Source of the DNA: Snodgrassella sp945267035
Lineage (GTDB): Bacteria; Pseudomonadota; Gammaproteobacteria; Burkholderiales; Neisseriaceae
NCBI RefSeq assembly: GCF_026535915.1
Contig: NZ_JAFNPF010000001.1
Location: 2,034,951 to 2,098,950 of the forward strand
Direction of reading: 5' to 3'
DNA: 64,000 nucleotides
The notes under the pieces are model-generated. The model had not been told where the DNA came from, did no database searches, and was given only the letters and a program-made list of their open reading frames with translations. The position numbers and the translations under genes were made by a program. Shown here one piece after another: positions 36,127 through 45,637 of this stretch. The number at the start of each line of letters is the position of its first letter. Position 1 is the first letter of the stretch.

Positions 36127-38817
36127 TTAGTTCTTCAGTTTTCCATGGCATGCTTTATATTTTAAACCACTGCCACAGGGACATGGATCGTTACGAAGGA
36201 TCATTTCGCCACGTTCTTCCATGGCTTGGGGACTATAATCCTGATCATCATACTGATGAGCTGTCGATAAGTAATCAGTCTCCTGATTGTCCATGTCTGC
36301 ATGATTTTCCGCATTTTCAAACTGTACGGAGATCAACAATGAAGCAACGGTTTGGCGGATGTTGTGCCACATCTGCTGAAACATTTCAAACGCTTCACGC
36401 TTATATTCCTGTTTAGGATTTTTCTGCGCATATCCTCGTAAATGGATGCCTTGGCGCAGGTAATCCATATCAGCCAGATGTTCACGCCAGCGCGTATCAA
36501 TAATTTGCAGCATGATATTGCGTTCGAATCGACGCATGTTTTCTATGCCGGCTAATTCCACCTTTTTAGCATAATCTTCTTCAACAATCGCCAGCAAGCG
36601 CTCACTGATGCTTTCGTTGTCTAAAGTATTGTCTTCTTTCAGCCAATCAGCTATGGACAGATGAAGATTAAAATCAGCCGCCAATTTATGTTCCAATCCG
36701 GAAACATCCCATTGCTCTTCCATACTATTCGGTGGAATATAACTGTCCACAGTATCCACAATGGCATCATGGCGCACATCCTGCATCAACGCATCAATGT
36801 CTTCACTATGCAAAATCTCTGCACGCTGATGGTAAATCACTTTACGCTGATCGTTGGCAACGTCATCATATTCCAGCACTTGCTTACGCATATCGAAATT
36901 GCGGTTCTCAACTTTACGTTGTGCGTTTTCAATCTGCCGGTTAAGCATACCGGCTTCGATAGCCACACCGCGCTCCGGTGCCAAACGGTTTAGAATGGCG
37001 CTAGCGCGATCAAGCGCAAACAGACGCAACAGCGGATCTTCAAACGACAGATAAAAACGGCTGGAACCAGCATCACCCTGACGACCAGCTCGCCCGCGCA
37101 GCTGATTATCGATACGGCGGCTTTCATGCCGTTCTGTGCCGATGATATGCAGACCACCAGCTGCCAATACGGCATCATGATCCTGCTGCCATTGCTGCTG
37201 CAGCTTCTCAATTTGTGCTTGTTTTTGTTCCGCGGATAAATTTTCATCAGCCTCAATTGCATCGATCTGTGGCTTAATGTTACCGCCCAAGACAATATCG
37301 GTACCGCGACCGGCCATATTGGTGGCAACGGTAATCATACCGGGACGACCAGCCTGAGCAATAATATCGGCTTCGCGTTCATGTTCCTTGGCATTGAGCA
37401 CATTATGGCCTAAGTGTGCTTGTTTGAGTAAGGCAGACACCAGCTCAGAATTTTCAATGCTGGTGGTACCTACCAAAATTGGCTGCCCTTTCGCGTGGCG
37501 TTCTTTGATATCGGCCACCACAGCTTCATATTTTTCCTCGTTAGAACGATAAATCTGATCGTTCAGGTCTTTACGCACCATTGGACGGTTTGGTGGAATG
37601 ATCACGGTTTCCAGACCGTAAATACTCTGAAACTCAAAGGCTTCTGTATCAGCGGTACCGGTCATACCAGCCAGTTTGTCATACAAGCGGAAAAAATTCT
37701 GGAAGGTGATCGAGGCCAATGTCTGGTTTTCCTTGTTGATCTCCACCCCTTCTTTGGCTTCCACTGCCTGATGTAGACCATCTGACCAACGACGACCCGC
37801 CATTAAACGTCCGGTGAATTCATCCACAATCACCACTTCACCATCCTGAACCACATAATGTTGATCACGCTGGAACAAGGTATAAGCCCGCAAGGCGGCC
37901 ATCAGATGATGCATCAGCATGATATTATTGGTGGAATAAAGCGAATCACCTTCCTGCAATAAGCCCATCTGCGTCAGAATTTCTTCAGCATGCTCATGTC
38001 CCTGCTCACTCAGAATGACCTGACGGGCTTTTTCATCGACCCAGTAGTCACCCTCGCCCTCTTCGCTTTGCTGCGCAATAAGCTTAGGAGGAATCTGATC
38101 CATGATTTGATACAGACTAACGTTGTCATCAGCCTGACCGGAAATAATTAGCGGTGTACGCGCTTCGTCAATCAAAATGGAATCGACTTCATCCACCACC
38201 GCAAATGACAATTCGCGCTGAACTTTCTCGCTTTGATCACTGACCATGTTGTCGCGCAGGTAATCAAAACCGTATTCGTTATTGGTGCCGTAGGTGATGT
38301 CTGCTAAATAGGCGGCTTTTTTATCGTCGTGATCCATATTGCTGACAATAATACCGACGCTCATGCCAAGAAATTCATACAATGGGCGCATGATGCTGGC
38401 GTCACGGGCGGCCAAGTAATCGTTAACGGTAACCACATGCACGCCTTTACCTGACAAGGCATTCAAATACACTGCCGTGGTGGCGACCAGTGTTTTACCT
38501 TCACCAGTTCTCATTTCGGCAATTTTACCGAAATGCAAAACCATCCCGCCAATCAGTTGCACATCAAAGTGACGCATACCCAAAGTACGCTTACTGGCCT
38601 CACGGCAGACAGCAAAAGCTTCAACCAACAGGCTATCAAGATGTTCGCCTGCTGCCAAACGCTGTTTGAATTCTGCGGTCTTAGCCTGTAATTGAGCATC
38701 ACTCAGAGCTTGAACCTGAGGTTCAAGTGCATTGATTTTTGCTACTTCTTTGCGATACTGTTTTAAGAGTCGGTCGTTACGGCTACCCAGAATTTTTTTA
38801 GCTAAGTTTTTCAACAT
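36127..38817 (-). CDS. secA: Preprotein translocase ATPase SecA
   Basis: The motor that pushes unfolded preproteins through SecYEG. The 896 residues show Walker A MRTGEGKTLVA near residue 103, the DEAD-type box VDEVDSILIDEARTPL near 209, helicase motif GRAGRQGDAG, the regulatory helical region, and the C-terminal zinc finger CPCGSGLKYKACHG that binds SecB and phospholipid. A single intact copy. It is divergent from a GNAT gene and dciA. No strong ribosome site is visible before the ATG. Confidence 0.98.
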   Translation of the reverse strand: MLKNLAKKILGSRNDRLLKQYRKEVAKINALEPQVQALSDAQLQAKTAEFKQRLAAGEHLDSLLVEAFAVCREASKRTLGMRHFDVQLIGGMVLHFGKIAEMRTGEGKTLVATTAVYLNALSGKGVHVVTVNDYLAARDASIMRPLYEFLGMSVGIIVSNMDHDDKKAAYLADITYGTNNEYGFDYLRDNMVSDQSEKVQRELSFAVVDEVDSILIDEARTPLIISGQADDNVSLYQIMDQIPPKLIAQQSEEGEGDYWVDEKARQVILSEQGHEHAEEILTQMGLLQEGDSLYSTNNIMLMHHLMAALRAYTLFQRDQHYVVQDGEVVIVDEFTGRLMAGRRWSDGLHQAVEAKEGVEINKENQTLASITFQNFFRLYDKLAGMTGTADTEAFEFQSIYGLETVIIPPNRPMVRKDLNDQIYRSNEEKYEAVVADIKERHAKGQPILVGTTSIENSELVSALLKQAHLGHNVLNAKEHEREADIIAQAGRPGMITVATNMAGRGTDIVLGGNIKPQIDAIEADENLSAEQKQAQIEKLQQQWQQDHDAVLAAGGLHIIGTERHESRRIDNQLRGRAGRQGDAGSSRFYLSFEDPLLRLFALDRASAILNRLAPERGVAIEAGMLNRQIENAQRKVENRNFDMRKQVLEYDDVANDQRKVIYHQRAEILHSEDIDALMQDVRHDAIVDTVDSYIPPNSMEEQWDVSGLEHKLAADFNLHLSIADWLKEDNTLDNESISERLLAIVEEDYAKKVELAGIENMRRFERNIMLQIIDTRWREHLADMDYLRQGIHLRGYAQKNPKQEYKREAFEMFQQMWHNIRQTVASLLISVQFENAENHADMDNQETDYLSTAHQYDDQDYSPQAMEERGEMILRNDPCPCGSGLKYKACHGKLKN

Positions 38818-39045
38818 AAATCAGTAGTCCAGCACCAGCAGGCGCAATATAATAAAAAATAGGCAAGAAATAGGAAATTTTAACACAAGCTTCTAGTCTC
38901 ATGTGTTGCTGATTGCATTTTTCTATTCTTTGTGAACAATAATTAGCACTTTTAGTGAGCAGTTATCTTTTTCACCATTCTCTATATAATGGTAGATAAT
39001 GAAATTCCAAGACTAAATTGGGATGTTTAAGGAAAGGTATTAACT

Positions 39046-39333
39046 ATGAAGACTTTTACGATACAATTGATCCCCTCTGAACAAGGTGGTCGCCTGAGTG
39101 CACAGCGCGATGGTACCGAATTAGGTCATCTGGATTTTACTATTATTGCCCCAGATCTCATTGATGCGCACCACACATATGTGACACCTGAAGCACGTAG
39201 TGATGGTGTGGCAGCTGCGTTGCTGGACGCCTTAGCACAACACGTTCAGTCTCAGCATCTGCGCCTGCAAGCCTCTTGTAGCTATGTCGCTAAAATGATG
39301 CCTCGCCGTTATCCGCAAATCCCATTAGTGTAG
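39046..39333 (+). CDS. Small GNAT-type acetyltransferase (YjdJ-like)
   Basis: A 95-residue short GNAT domain of the COG2388 type. GHLDFTIIAPDLIDAHHTYV then SDGVAAALLDALAQHV match the core fold and acetyl-CoA loop (RSDGVAAAL in place of Q/RxxGxG/A), and the end CSYVAKMMPRRYPQ is the family signature. The substrate is unknown. AAAGG lies 9 nt before the ATG. dciA begins 4 nt after its stop, so the two form an operon divergent from secA. Confidence 0.85.
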   Translation: MKTFTIQLIPSEQGGRLSAQRDGTELGHLDFTIIAPDLIDAHHTYVTPEARSDGVAAALLDALAQHVQSQHLRLQASCSYVAKMMPRRYPQIPLV

Positions 39334-39337
39334 TGTT

Positions 39338-39757
39338 ATGAATCTGGAACAGTTTAGTAAAAAAAATGCGCAGCTCAAGCAGTTATTAAGTCAATCTGCG
39401 CACTGGCAGCGACTGGGGGCATGCCTCAAACAGGAGCTGCCAGCCAATATGCACGCTCAGTTTACTGTGGCCTGCGTCCGCGACGGGCAATTAGTGGTGA
39501 TTGCCCATAACAGCATGATCGCCTCACGCCTGCGCATGGTCTTACCTGCCTTGTTACCTAACTTGCAACAGATTGATCAACACATTGAAGCGGTACGTAT
39601 TAAAGTTCAGCCGGCTGAAACGCAGCCTAAAGTGGTCAAACAGGCCAACCTGACGGCCAAAGCCAGACAGGAATTGGCACGTTCAGCAGACGCCCTGACC
39701 CATCACCCTGAACTGGCCGCAGCATTACGCCAGCTCAGTAATAAGGGTGGTCATTAA
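39338..39757 (+). CDS. dciA: DciA-type DnaB helicase-loading protein (DUF721)
   Basis: A 139-residue protein with the DUF721/KH-like domain in the first 100 residues (VACVRDGQLVVIAHNSMIAS and RLRMVLPALL) and a basic, disordered C-terminus. DciA helps deliver the replicative helicase DnaB in the many bacteria that lack DnaC. In other proteobacteria dciA also neighbours secA, which supports the call. The start lies 4 nt after the previous stop with no ribosome site of its own, suggesting translational coupling. Confidence 0.85.
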   Translation: MNLEQFSKKNAQLKQLLSQSAHWQRLGACLKQELPANMHAQFTVACVRDGQLVVIAHNSMIASRLRMVLPALLPNLQQIDQHIEAVRIKVQPAETQPKVVKQANLTAKARQELARSADALTHHPELAAALRQLSNKGGH

Positions 39758-40276
39758 TACCCATATCAGCTGGCTTTATGGTTTTGCTCTACCAATTAAA
39801 TTAAGCGTTAACCGCCATTTTTAATGTGAGCGTTTTTTCAAAAATCCTCAACAGATCTATCCGCATATTAATTAGAATCAGTCTGTTTATTAGCCAAAGA
39901 TTAAAATAAAAAAACGGGTAGTTAATCAACTATTTGATTTGTGACCAATCATTTCTTTTTAATATAAGCAAAATGGCAACGATTAGCATATTTATATGTC
40001 ATATCTAACCTATGTATTGCATATGCTATATGTAATCACAACATCATATGAGTTTACAAAGTCAAATCCTTTATTCGTTTATTCAACTATTCTGCATAAA
40101 AAATAAGCGCTCGCATGAAAATATACTATAATTGCATGCAAAAGACGTAATAAGCATAAAAAGTATTAACCATCATAGTTAATCGATATTAAAAAATTAG
40201 TATGTCAGTACAGTAATTAAACCAATCATATTGTGTGCTCGAAAACTTAAGTATGAAAAAAAGGGATATCCAGATC
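39758..40276. other. AT-rich intergenic region, no gene seen
   Basis: About 520 bp between dciA and the DUF817 gene. No convincing terminator, RNA gene or relic was found. The second half is very AT-rich and may contain the DUF817 promoter. Confidence 0.55.
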
Positions 40277-41170
40277 ATGTCTCGTCCAAATTCTGCTATC
40301 CATTTGCCAGAACAAAAAATGGCGATAGACACGAATATCAATCCTCTTGATCAATTTCTCATTGCTCCCCCTGCGGTTGATGTACATGGCATACAACGGT
40401 TTTTGCTGGAATTTTTGTGGTTTGGCTTGAAAGAAGCACGTGCCTGTTTATTTGCTGGGCTAATTTTTCTGGCTATTTTTACTGTACCCCGCAATGGAAT
40501 TTGGGGTATCCCCCGCTATGATGTGCTGTTACTTATAGCCATAACGATACAATCGCTAATGATGATGCTTAAACTTGAAAACTGGGCAGAATTAAGAGCT
40601 ATTTGTTTATTTCATATTTTCGGATTTATTTTAGAAGTTTTTAAAACGTCAGCAACAATTGGTTCATGGCACTATCCTGATGCCGGCTGGAGCAAAGTTT
40701 TCGGCGTGCCATTATTCAGTGGATTTATGTATGCAGCTGTGGGCAGCTACATTATTCAGTGCTGGCGTTTGCAAAACTTAAAAATTTATTTTCACCCGCC
40801 TCTGATATTGACAGTAATATTATCTGGGGCGCTATATGTGAATTTTTTTACGCATCATTTTATCGGCGATTATCGCTGGTATCTTGCCGCTATAGCTCTG
40901 GGGCTGTATATCCGGACAACAGTGGAATTTACCCCTTATGACCGTCCACGACGTATGCCCATACTTTTAGCCTTTACGTTGATCGGTTTTTTTATCTGGT
41001 TGGCAGAAAACATCAGTACTTTTTTTGGAATTTGGCAATATCCTAATCAAATAGGTGCCTGGGCGACAGTTCATGTGGGTAAATGGGGGGCTTGGTCATT
41101 ACTGGTCATGCTTTCATTCACCATTACCCTATTTTTAAAAGCCACCCGAAACCGGGTGCATATTGTATAA
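40277..41170 (+). CDS. DUF817 family integral membrane protein
   Basis: A 297-residue inner-membrane protein with about eight helices. The family hallmarks are FGLKEARACLFAGLIF near residue 50, GSWHYPDAGWSKVFGVPLF near 130, FSGFMYAAVGSYI, and LAENISTFFGIWQYP near 250. DUF817 (YoaT-like) has no known function. Upstream GTG and ATG codons exist, but AAAAAGGGA 9-10 nt before the ATG at 40277 makes that the best start. It is solitary. Confidence 0.88.
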   Translation: MSRPNSAIHLPEQKMAIDTNINPLDQFLIAPPAVDVHGIQRFLLEFLWFGLKEARACLFAGLIFLAIFTVPRNGIWGIPRYDVLLLIAITIQSLMMMLKLENWAELRAICLFHIFGFILEVFKTSATIGSWHYPDAGWSKVFGVPLFSGFMYAAVGSYIIQCWRLQNLKIYFHPPLILTVILSGALYVNFFTHHFIGDYRWYLAAIALGLYIRTTVEFTPYDRPRRMPILLAFTLIGFFIWLAENISTFFGIWQYPNQIGAWATVHVGKWGAWSLLVMLSFTITLFLKATRNRVHIV

Positions 41171-41674
41171 AGTGCGGTTAGAAAAGTGTGAGGATGACTG
41201 CTAACGTTTGTTGATCATGCAAATTTTTTAGCTGATTTATCAGGAAGATTTTTAAGTCATCTAATCATATTAAAAACACGGGCTTCAAGGCCGGCTTATC
41301 TATAGCATATTGATTCTTATGCGCTCAGACTTTGCTTGTGAATATTTTTGCCATTATTGCCTACGCTTGCCAGCTGTGTGCTATTTGCTTCTAGGCTGCA
41401 CCTGTCGCTACAGCAAAACTTGCCTGATCTTTTTTATTGCCTATTCTTGGCTGATTTTTCACCGAATGGTACGTGTATTAGTAAGAACAGTTTGCAACCA
41501 AACAGTAACGAGAGACTCAATTACAAACGATGGTTTGAATCTACAAATAATGAATATGGCATAATGACTATTTGCAAATTCACTCTTATAGTATTGATAA
41601 ATATAAATAAATATCAAGAAGCCAGTTCTAGGAAAACCATTTTTTGGGTGTAACAGCATTGCCCGCTGTAATCA
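41171..41674. other. Intergenic region between convergent genes, no gene seen
   Basis: About 500 bp between the DUF817 gene and the reductase on the opposite strand. Short open frames of 60-100 codons lack ribosome sites and family resemblance. No terminator was recognised. Confidence 0.55.
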
Positions 41675-42451
41675 CTAAAATCCGTTTTCCATGATGATCT
41701 GTCCGGGCAGTTTATTACGATGCATGCTATAACCCATATTGAGCAAGGTTTTAAAGGTGTCCGCTACCATAGCAGGATTACCACACAGCATAAAACGAGT
41801 ACGCTGTGGAGAAAATGCTAATTTTAATCCTTGTGCCAAACTGCCGTTGTGTAACAATTCTGGCAAACGCTGGTTTAAAGCGCCGTTTGTCTCTTCACGA
41901 GTCACTACCGGCTGCCAGCTTAATTTATGCGCATACTCTGCCACCAGCGGGTGCTGATGAAATTCTTCTACGCGCTGATTGAATACCAGCTCATTAGCAT
42001 AGGACACAGAGTGCACCAATCCAATATGCTGGAAACGCTCCCACAGCTGCGGTTGTTGTAACATGGACAAGAAAGGGGCAATGCCACTGCCGGTACTCAG
42101 CATAATGAGATCTTCCCCATCGGTAAAGCGTCCAGGCAGAAGGAACCCAAAGGCGGTTTTATCCAGCAGAATGCTTTGCCCTGCTTGCATTTGTGCCAGA
42201 CGCTGACTCATGGCACCATTTTCAATCAGAATAACAAAATACTCTAAGGTATCGGCATATTCAGCCGAAACAATGGAATAGGCTCGCCAGATATAGCCTG
42301 CACCGTCACGAAATCCAAGTCGCGAAAACTGTCCGGCACTGAAGCGGTATGAATGCGGTCGGGTAATGGCAAATGACATGAGTTTCGGCGTGAGCTGTTT
42401 CACCCATAATACAGTTTCTTCAGTAAATTTGGCTTCTGGTGCAGCACTCAT
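41675..42451 (-). CDS. Second ferredoxin-NADP+ reductase-like flavoprotein
   Basis: A 258-residue paralogue of fpr with the same layout: FSAGQFSRLGF then WRAYSIVSAEY for FAD, LSTGSGIAPFLS for NADPH, and FMLCGNPAMV near the end. The C-terminus is IIMENGF rather than the YVIERAFVDQ of the paralogue, and overall similarity is modest, so it may serve a different ferredoxin or flavodoxin. AAGGA lies 8 nt before the ATG. It ends a likely operon with the PLP enzyme and the J-domain protein upstream. Confidence 0.88.
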   Translation of the reverse strand: MSAAPEAKFTEETVLWVKQLTPKLMSFAITRPHSYRFSAGQFSRLGFRDGAGYIWRAYSIVSAEYADTLEYFVILIENGAMSQRLAQMQAGQSILLDKTAFGFLLPGRFTDGEDLIMLSTGSGIAPFLSMLQQPQLWERFQHIGLVHSVSYANELVFNQRVEEFHQHPLVAEYAHKLSWQPVVTREETNGALNQRLPELLHNGSLAQGLKLAFSPQRTRFMLCGNPAMVADTFKTLLNMGYSMHRNKLPGQIIMENGF

Positions 42452-42501
42452 GCAAAGCTTCCTTCAAAGCTGCGCCAGACAATCTGGCCGCAGATGTGTG
42501 T

Positions 42502-43290
42502 TTACAGTCTGATATCTATATCCTGATATTTTCGACTTGCTTCGGTGTTTTTTATTTGTATTCCGTCGCTGACAGCCCATTTCCCATCGCTAATGCGTTG
42601 GTATTGCAAGCTGAAATCGCCATCACCGATTTTAGGGATGATGAAGGTTTCTCCAGCCGGAATATAAAAAGAACGAATGGCAGTAAATTTACCGTCGTGT
42701 AACTCATATAATTGGGCAAAAACCGCTGATTGCAAGGATGTAGCGTGCACAACAATGCGATTATCACCGCGCTGGCGTAAAACGGGATAACCGGTCACGT
42801 AAGCTGCTTTTAGCGGAAACTGATGTCCATTAGGGGCGATGGTGACAGGTCCGGTTACTTGCTTGCTCTGCTGGCTAGTAGTTGGAGCAGGATACAGCTG
42901 GCGCCACCAGACCATCCCCATGACCACTAAAATTGCTGCTGCAATAAACCATACCCAGCCGTGCCCACGCTCATTAAGCGTGATTGTCTGATCGTGCTGA
43001 TTGGGTAAATGTACTGGCGCGGCAAAAGGAGAATGTTTGCGCGCCAGTAATTCGGGTGCGATATGTGCCTGCAAAGCTTGTCGCGCAATCCAAACATCGT
43101 GATGATGTCGCTTTTCTGGATCAGACAGCACAGCGTAAGCCTGATTGATTTCTGTCATCCGCTGGTGTGCTTGAGGATTATGCGGATTGCGGTCAGGATG
43201 GTATTTTTGTGATAGGGCTCGGTAGGCCGCACGAATAACTTCATCCGAGGCATTATGAGCAACATTCAAAACATCGTAATAATTCTGCAC
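42502..43290 (-). CDS. Membrane-anchored J-domain protein
   Basis: A 262-residue protein whose first 65 residues are a J domain with the HPD motif in YHPDRNPHNPQAH. A single membrane helix follows (about residues 110-128, WVWFIAAAILVVMGMVWW), then a strand-rich domain of about 120 residues. Such proteins recruit DnaK to the membrane; the client is unknown. It starts with GTG directly before the J domain, with a weak ribosome site. It lies 25 nt after the PLP-enzyme gene. Confidence 0.87.
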   Translation of the reverse strand: MQNYYDVLNVAHNASDEVIRAAYRALSQKYHPDRNPHNPQAHQRMTEINQAYAVLSDPEKRHHHDVWIARQALQAHIAPELLARKHSPFAAPVHLPNQHDQTITLNERGHGWVWFIAAAILVVMGMVWWRQLYPAPTTSQQSKQVTGPVTIAPNGHQFPLKAAYVTGYPVLRQRGDNRIVVHATSLQSAVFAQLYELHDGKFTAIRSFYIPAGETFIIPKIGDGDFSLQYQRISDGKWAVSDGIQIKNTEASRKYQDIDIRL

Positions 43291-43315
43291 AACTGTTTCG
43301 CTTACTTCTGATAAA

Positions 43316-44473
43316 TTAAATTAAGGTGTTTAGCGCCCGATTGAGGTCGCTCCAAATATCTTCTATGTCTTCTATGCCAGCAGAAATACGCAATAAACCT
43401 TCACGAATGCCCAGAGATTTTTTCACTTCGGCACTCATGCCACTATGCGACTGGCTAGAACTATGGTTGATCAGGCTCTCTACACCGCCCAAACTGGATG
43501 CCAGTCGAATCATTTGCAGGTTTTTAACCACGCTGTTGGCCGCTTGTCGGCTGTCATTGCGCAAATAAATTGAAACAACTCCGCCAAATCCATGTTGCAT
43601 TTGTTTGCACGCCAATTCGTGATGTTCATGCTCAGCTAATCCTGGATAAAATACTTTTTCAACAGCAGGATGTTGTTGCAAGCGTCGTGCCAGTTCGGCT
43701 GCGTTAGCCATATGTTGCCGCATACGCACAACCAGGGTTTTGATTCCGCGTAAAACCAATGCGCAATCCATTGGACCAGCAATTCCACCGGTATTGATGG
43801 AAACAGAACGTAATTGTTTGGCATGTTCAGGATTTTTGGTTACAGCTATGCCCATTAATACATCAGAATGCCCTGACAAATATTTCGTCGCTGAGTGCAA
43901 GACAATATCCACACCCAAATCTAGCGGTTGTTGAATATAAGGGGTGGCAAAGGTATTGTCCATGCCGACTATAGCACCTGCTTCATGGGCTATTTTCGTC
44001 AGAGAAGCGATATCCACTAAACGCAACAGCGGATTGCTTGGTGTTTCCAGCCAAACCATTTTCACAGAAGTTTGCGCCAGTATGCGCTCCAGATTGGTTG
44101 GTTCTGTCAGATCGGCAAATATTACATTAACACCCCATTGGGCATAAACTTCAGTCAATAGGTCATACGCTCCACCATAAATATCTGCCACGGCAACGAT
44201 GGTATCACTCGGGCGCAAAAAGGTACGCCAAATCGCATCAATGCCTGCCATGCCGCTACCGTAGGCAAAACCTGCACAACCATGCTCCAGTTCAGCCATG
44301 GTATCTTCCAATATCTGACGGGTTGGATTGGAAATACGTGCATATCGAAAAGGGATGTCCTCACCTATTTCATGCAGCGCAAACATGCTATTCTGATAAA
44401 TAGGTGGCATTAAAGCCCGATTGTGTTCATCCGGCTCATAGCTAGCATGGATGGTCTGGGTGGCAAATTTCAT
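43316..44473 (-). CDS. Cystathionine gamma-synthase/lyase family PLP enzyme
   Basis: A 385-residue fold-type I PLP enzyme of the Cys/Met metabolism family. Visible are GSGMAGIDA near residue 73 (phosphate binding), LETPSNPLLRLVDI near 142, and the PLP lysine in HSATKYLSGHSD near 195. It is most like MetB/MetC, acting in transsulfuration between cysteine and homocysteine; gamma-synthase and beta-lyase cannot be separated by eye. GGAG lies 6 nt before the ATG. It heads a likely three-gene operon and is divergent from folE2. Confidence 0.88.
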   Translation of the reverse strand: MKFATQTIHASYEPDEHNRALMPPIYQNSMFALHEIGEDIPFRYARISNPTRQILEDTMAELEHGCAGFAYGSGMAGIDAIWRTFLRPSDTIVAVADIYGGAYDLLTEVYAQWGVNVIFADLTEPTNLERILAQTSVKMVWLETPSNPLLRLVDIASLTKIAHEAGAIVGMDNTFATPYIQQPLDLGVDIVLHSATKYLSGHSDVLMGIAVTKNPEHAKQLRSVSINTGGIAGPMDCALVLRGIKTLVVRMRQHMANAAELARRLQQHPAVEKVFYPGLAEHEHHELACKQMQHGFGGVVSIYLRNDSRQAANSVVKNLQMIRLASSLGGVESLINHSSSQSHSGMSAEVKKSLGIREGLLRISAGIEDIEDIWSDLNRALNTLI

Positions 44474-44729
44474 ATTTTCTCCACTGCAAGCACAGACTGT
44501 GGCACCAACGTGTACTTACATAAGTAGGTTAAATTAATTTAATTGTGGCTATAAGTTTAGCATGCTCATTGACTTCGGGCATTATATCGCTAGGGTAATA
44601 TTAATTCCGACTGATTTGCTCGGATTTAAGGCATACAGTATAATTTTAGACCTTATTGGTCATGAATGTCTGCAAAAATCCCAGACGCAATGACTGGATT
44701 GTATTGGTCTGACAAGGAATATCATTAGT

Positions 44730-45503
44730 ATGAACGCTATTGCCGATGTGCAAAGCAGTGTTGATAAACGCAATATGCCGATTAATCAGGTTGGAATAAA
44801 AAATTTTCGCCTACCTGTGCGCATCGCTTCTGCCGATGGAATACAACACACCGTTGCTGAACTGACGATGACGGTGGCTCTGCCTGAAGAGCAAAAAGGA
44901 ACGCACATGTCCCGTTTCATCGAATTGATACAGGCACAGCAAGATAATATTGATGGTCGGGTTTTGCGTCAATTGACAGAAACCATGTTGCATAAACTGG
45001 ATGCAGTAGCGGGTAAAATTAGCCTGAGCTTTCCTTTTTTTCGCCAAAAACAGGCGCCAATCAGTGCCATCAGCAGTCTGATGGATTATCAGGTTAAACT
45101 GTGCGCAGAAATCACCGACGGTAGCTATGTGCAAACCATGCAAGTGATGGTGCCGGTCACCAGTCTATGCCCATGTAGTAAAGAAATTTCTGCTTATGGA
45201 GCACACAATCAACGTTCACATGTCACAGTCACCGTAAGTGGTCAGGATGAAATCCAGATAGAAGAGATTATTAACCTGATTGAACAACAGGCATCCTGTC
45301 AGCTGTATGCTTTATTAAAGCGTCCAGATGAAAAATTTGTTACCGAGTATGCCTACGATCACCCAAAATTTGTAGAAGATATGGTTCGTGATGTGGCCAC
45401 TTCCTTAAAAAACAACAACAAAGTAACTTCATTCACTGTTGAAAGCGAAAATTTCGAATCTATCCATAATCATTCTGCCTATGCTCTGATACAATACCCA
45501 TAA
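44730..45503 (+). CDS. folE2: GTP cyclohydrolase FolE2
   Basis: The type IB enzyme that converts GTP to dihydroneopterin triphosphate, the start of folate and queuosine synthesis. The 257 residues contain the metal-site cysteine motif SLCPCSKEISAYGAHNQRSH near residue 145 and EYAYDHPKFVEDMVRD near 205. FolE2 can use metals other than zinc and often lets cells cope with zinc shortage; no clear Zur box was seen upstream. AAGGA lies about 10 nt before the ATG. Confidence 0.96.
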   Translation: MNAIADVQSSVDKRNMPINQVGIKNFRLPVRIASADGIQHTVAELTMTVALPEEQKGTHMSRFIELIQAQQDNIDGRVLRQLTETMLHKLDAVAGKISLSFPFFRQKQAPISAISSLMDYQVKLCAEITDGSYVQTMQVMVPVTSLCPCSKEISAYGAHNQRSHVTVTVSGQDEIQIEEIINLIEQQASCQLYALLKRPDEKFVTEYAYDHPKFVEDMVRDVATSLKNNNKVTSFTVESENFESIHNHSAYALIQYP

Positions 45504-45554
45504 AAAAATCCAACCTACTTAAGCTGGAAACATTATCCTTACCCAGTAGGTTGG
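45502..45554 (-). terminator. Stem-loop at the folE2 3' end, T run facing the minus strand
   Basis: A perfect 10-bp stem (45510-45519 with 45545-45554), 25-nt loop. On the minus strand it is followed by seven T; on the plus strand there is no T run. It touches the folE2 stop codon, so it may end folE2 poorly while blocking antisense transcription into it. Confidence 0.5.
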
Positions 45555-45637
45555 TGGTAAATGGTTGCAAGGGTTGATGATTTACTGCCATTTATTCATG
45601 AATTTAGTTCGACACCATCATAGTTTCTGTGACCTTT

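Noticed and set aside
44474..44729. Possible Zur box or riboswitch upstream of folE2
   Set aside because: No sequence matching a Zur palindrome and no recognisable riboswitch core was found.
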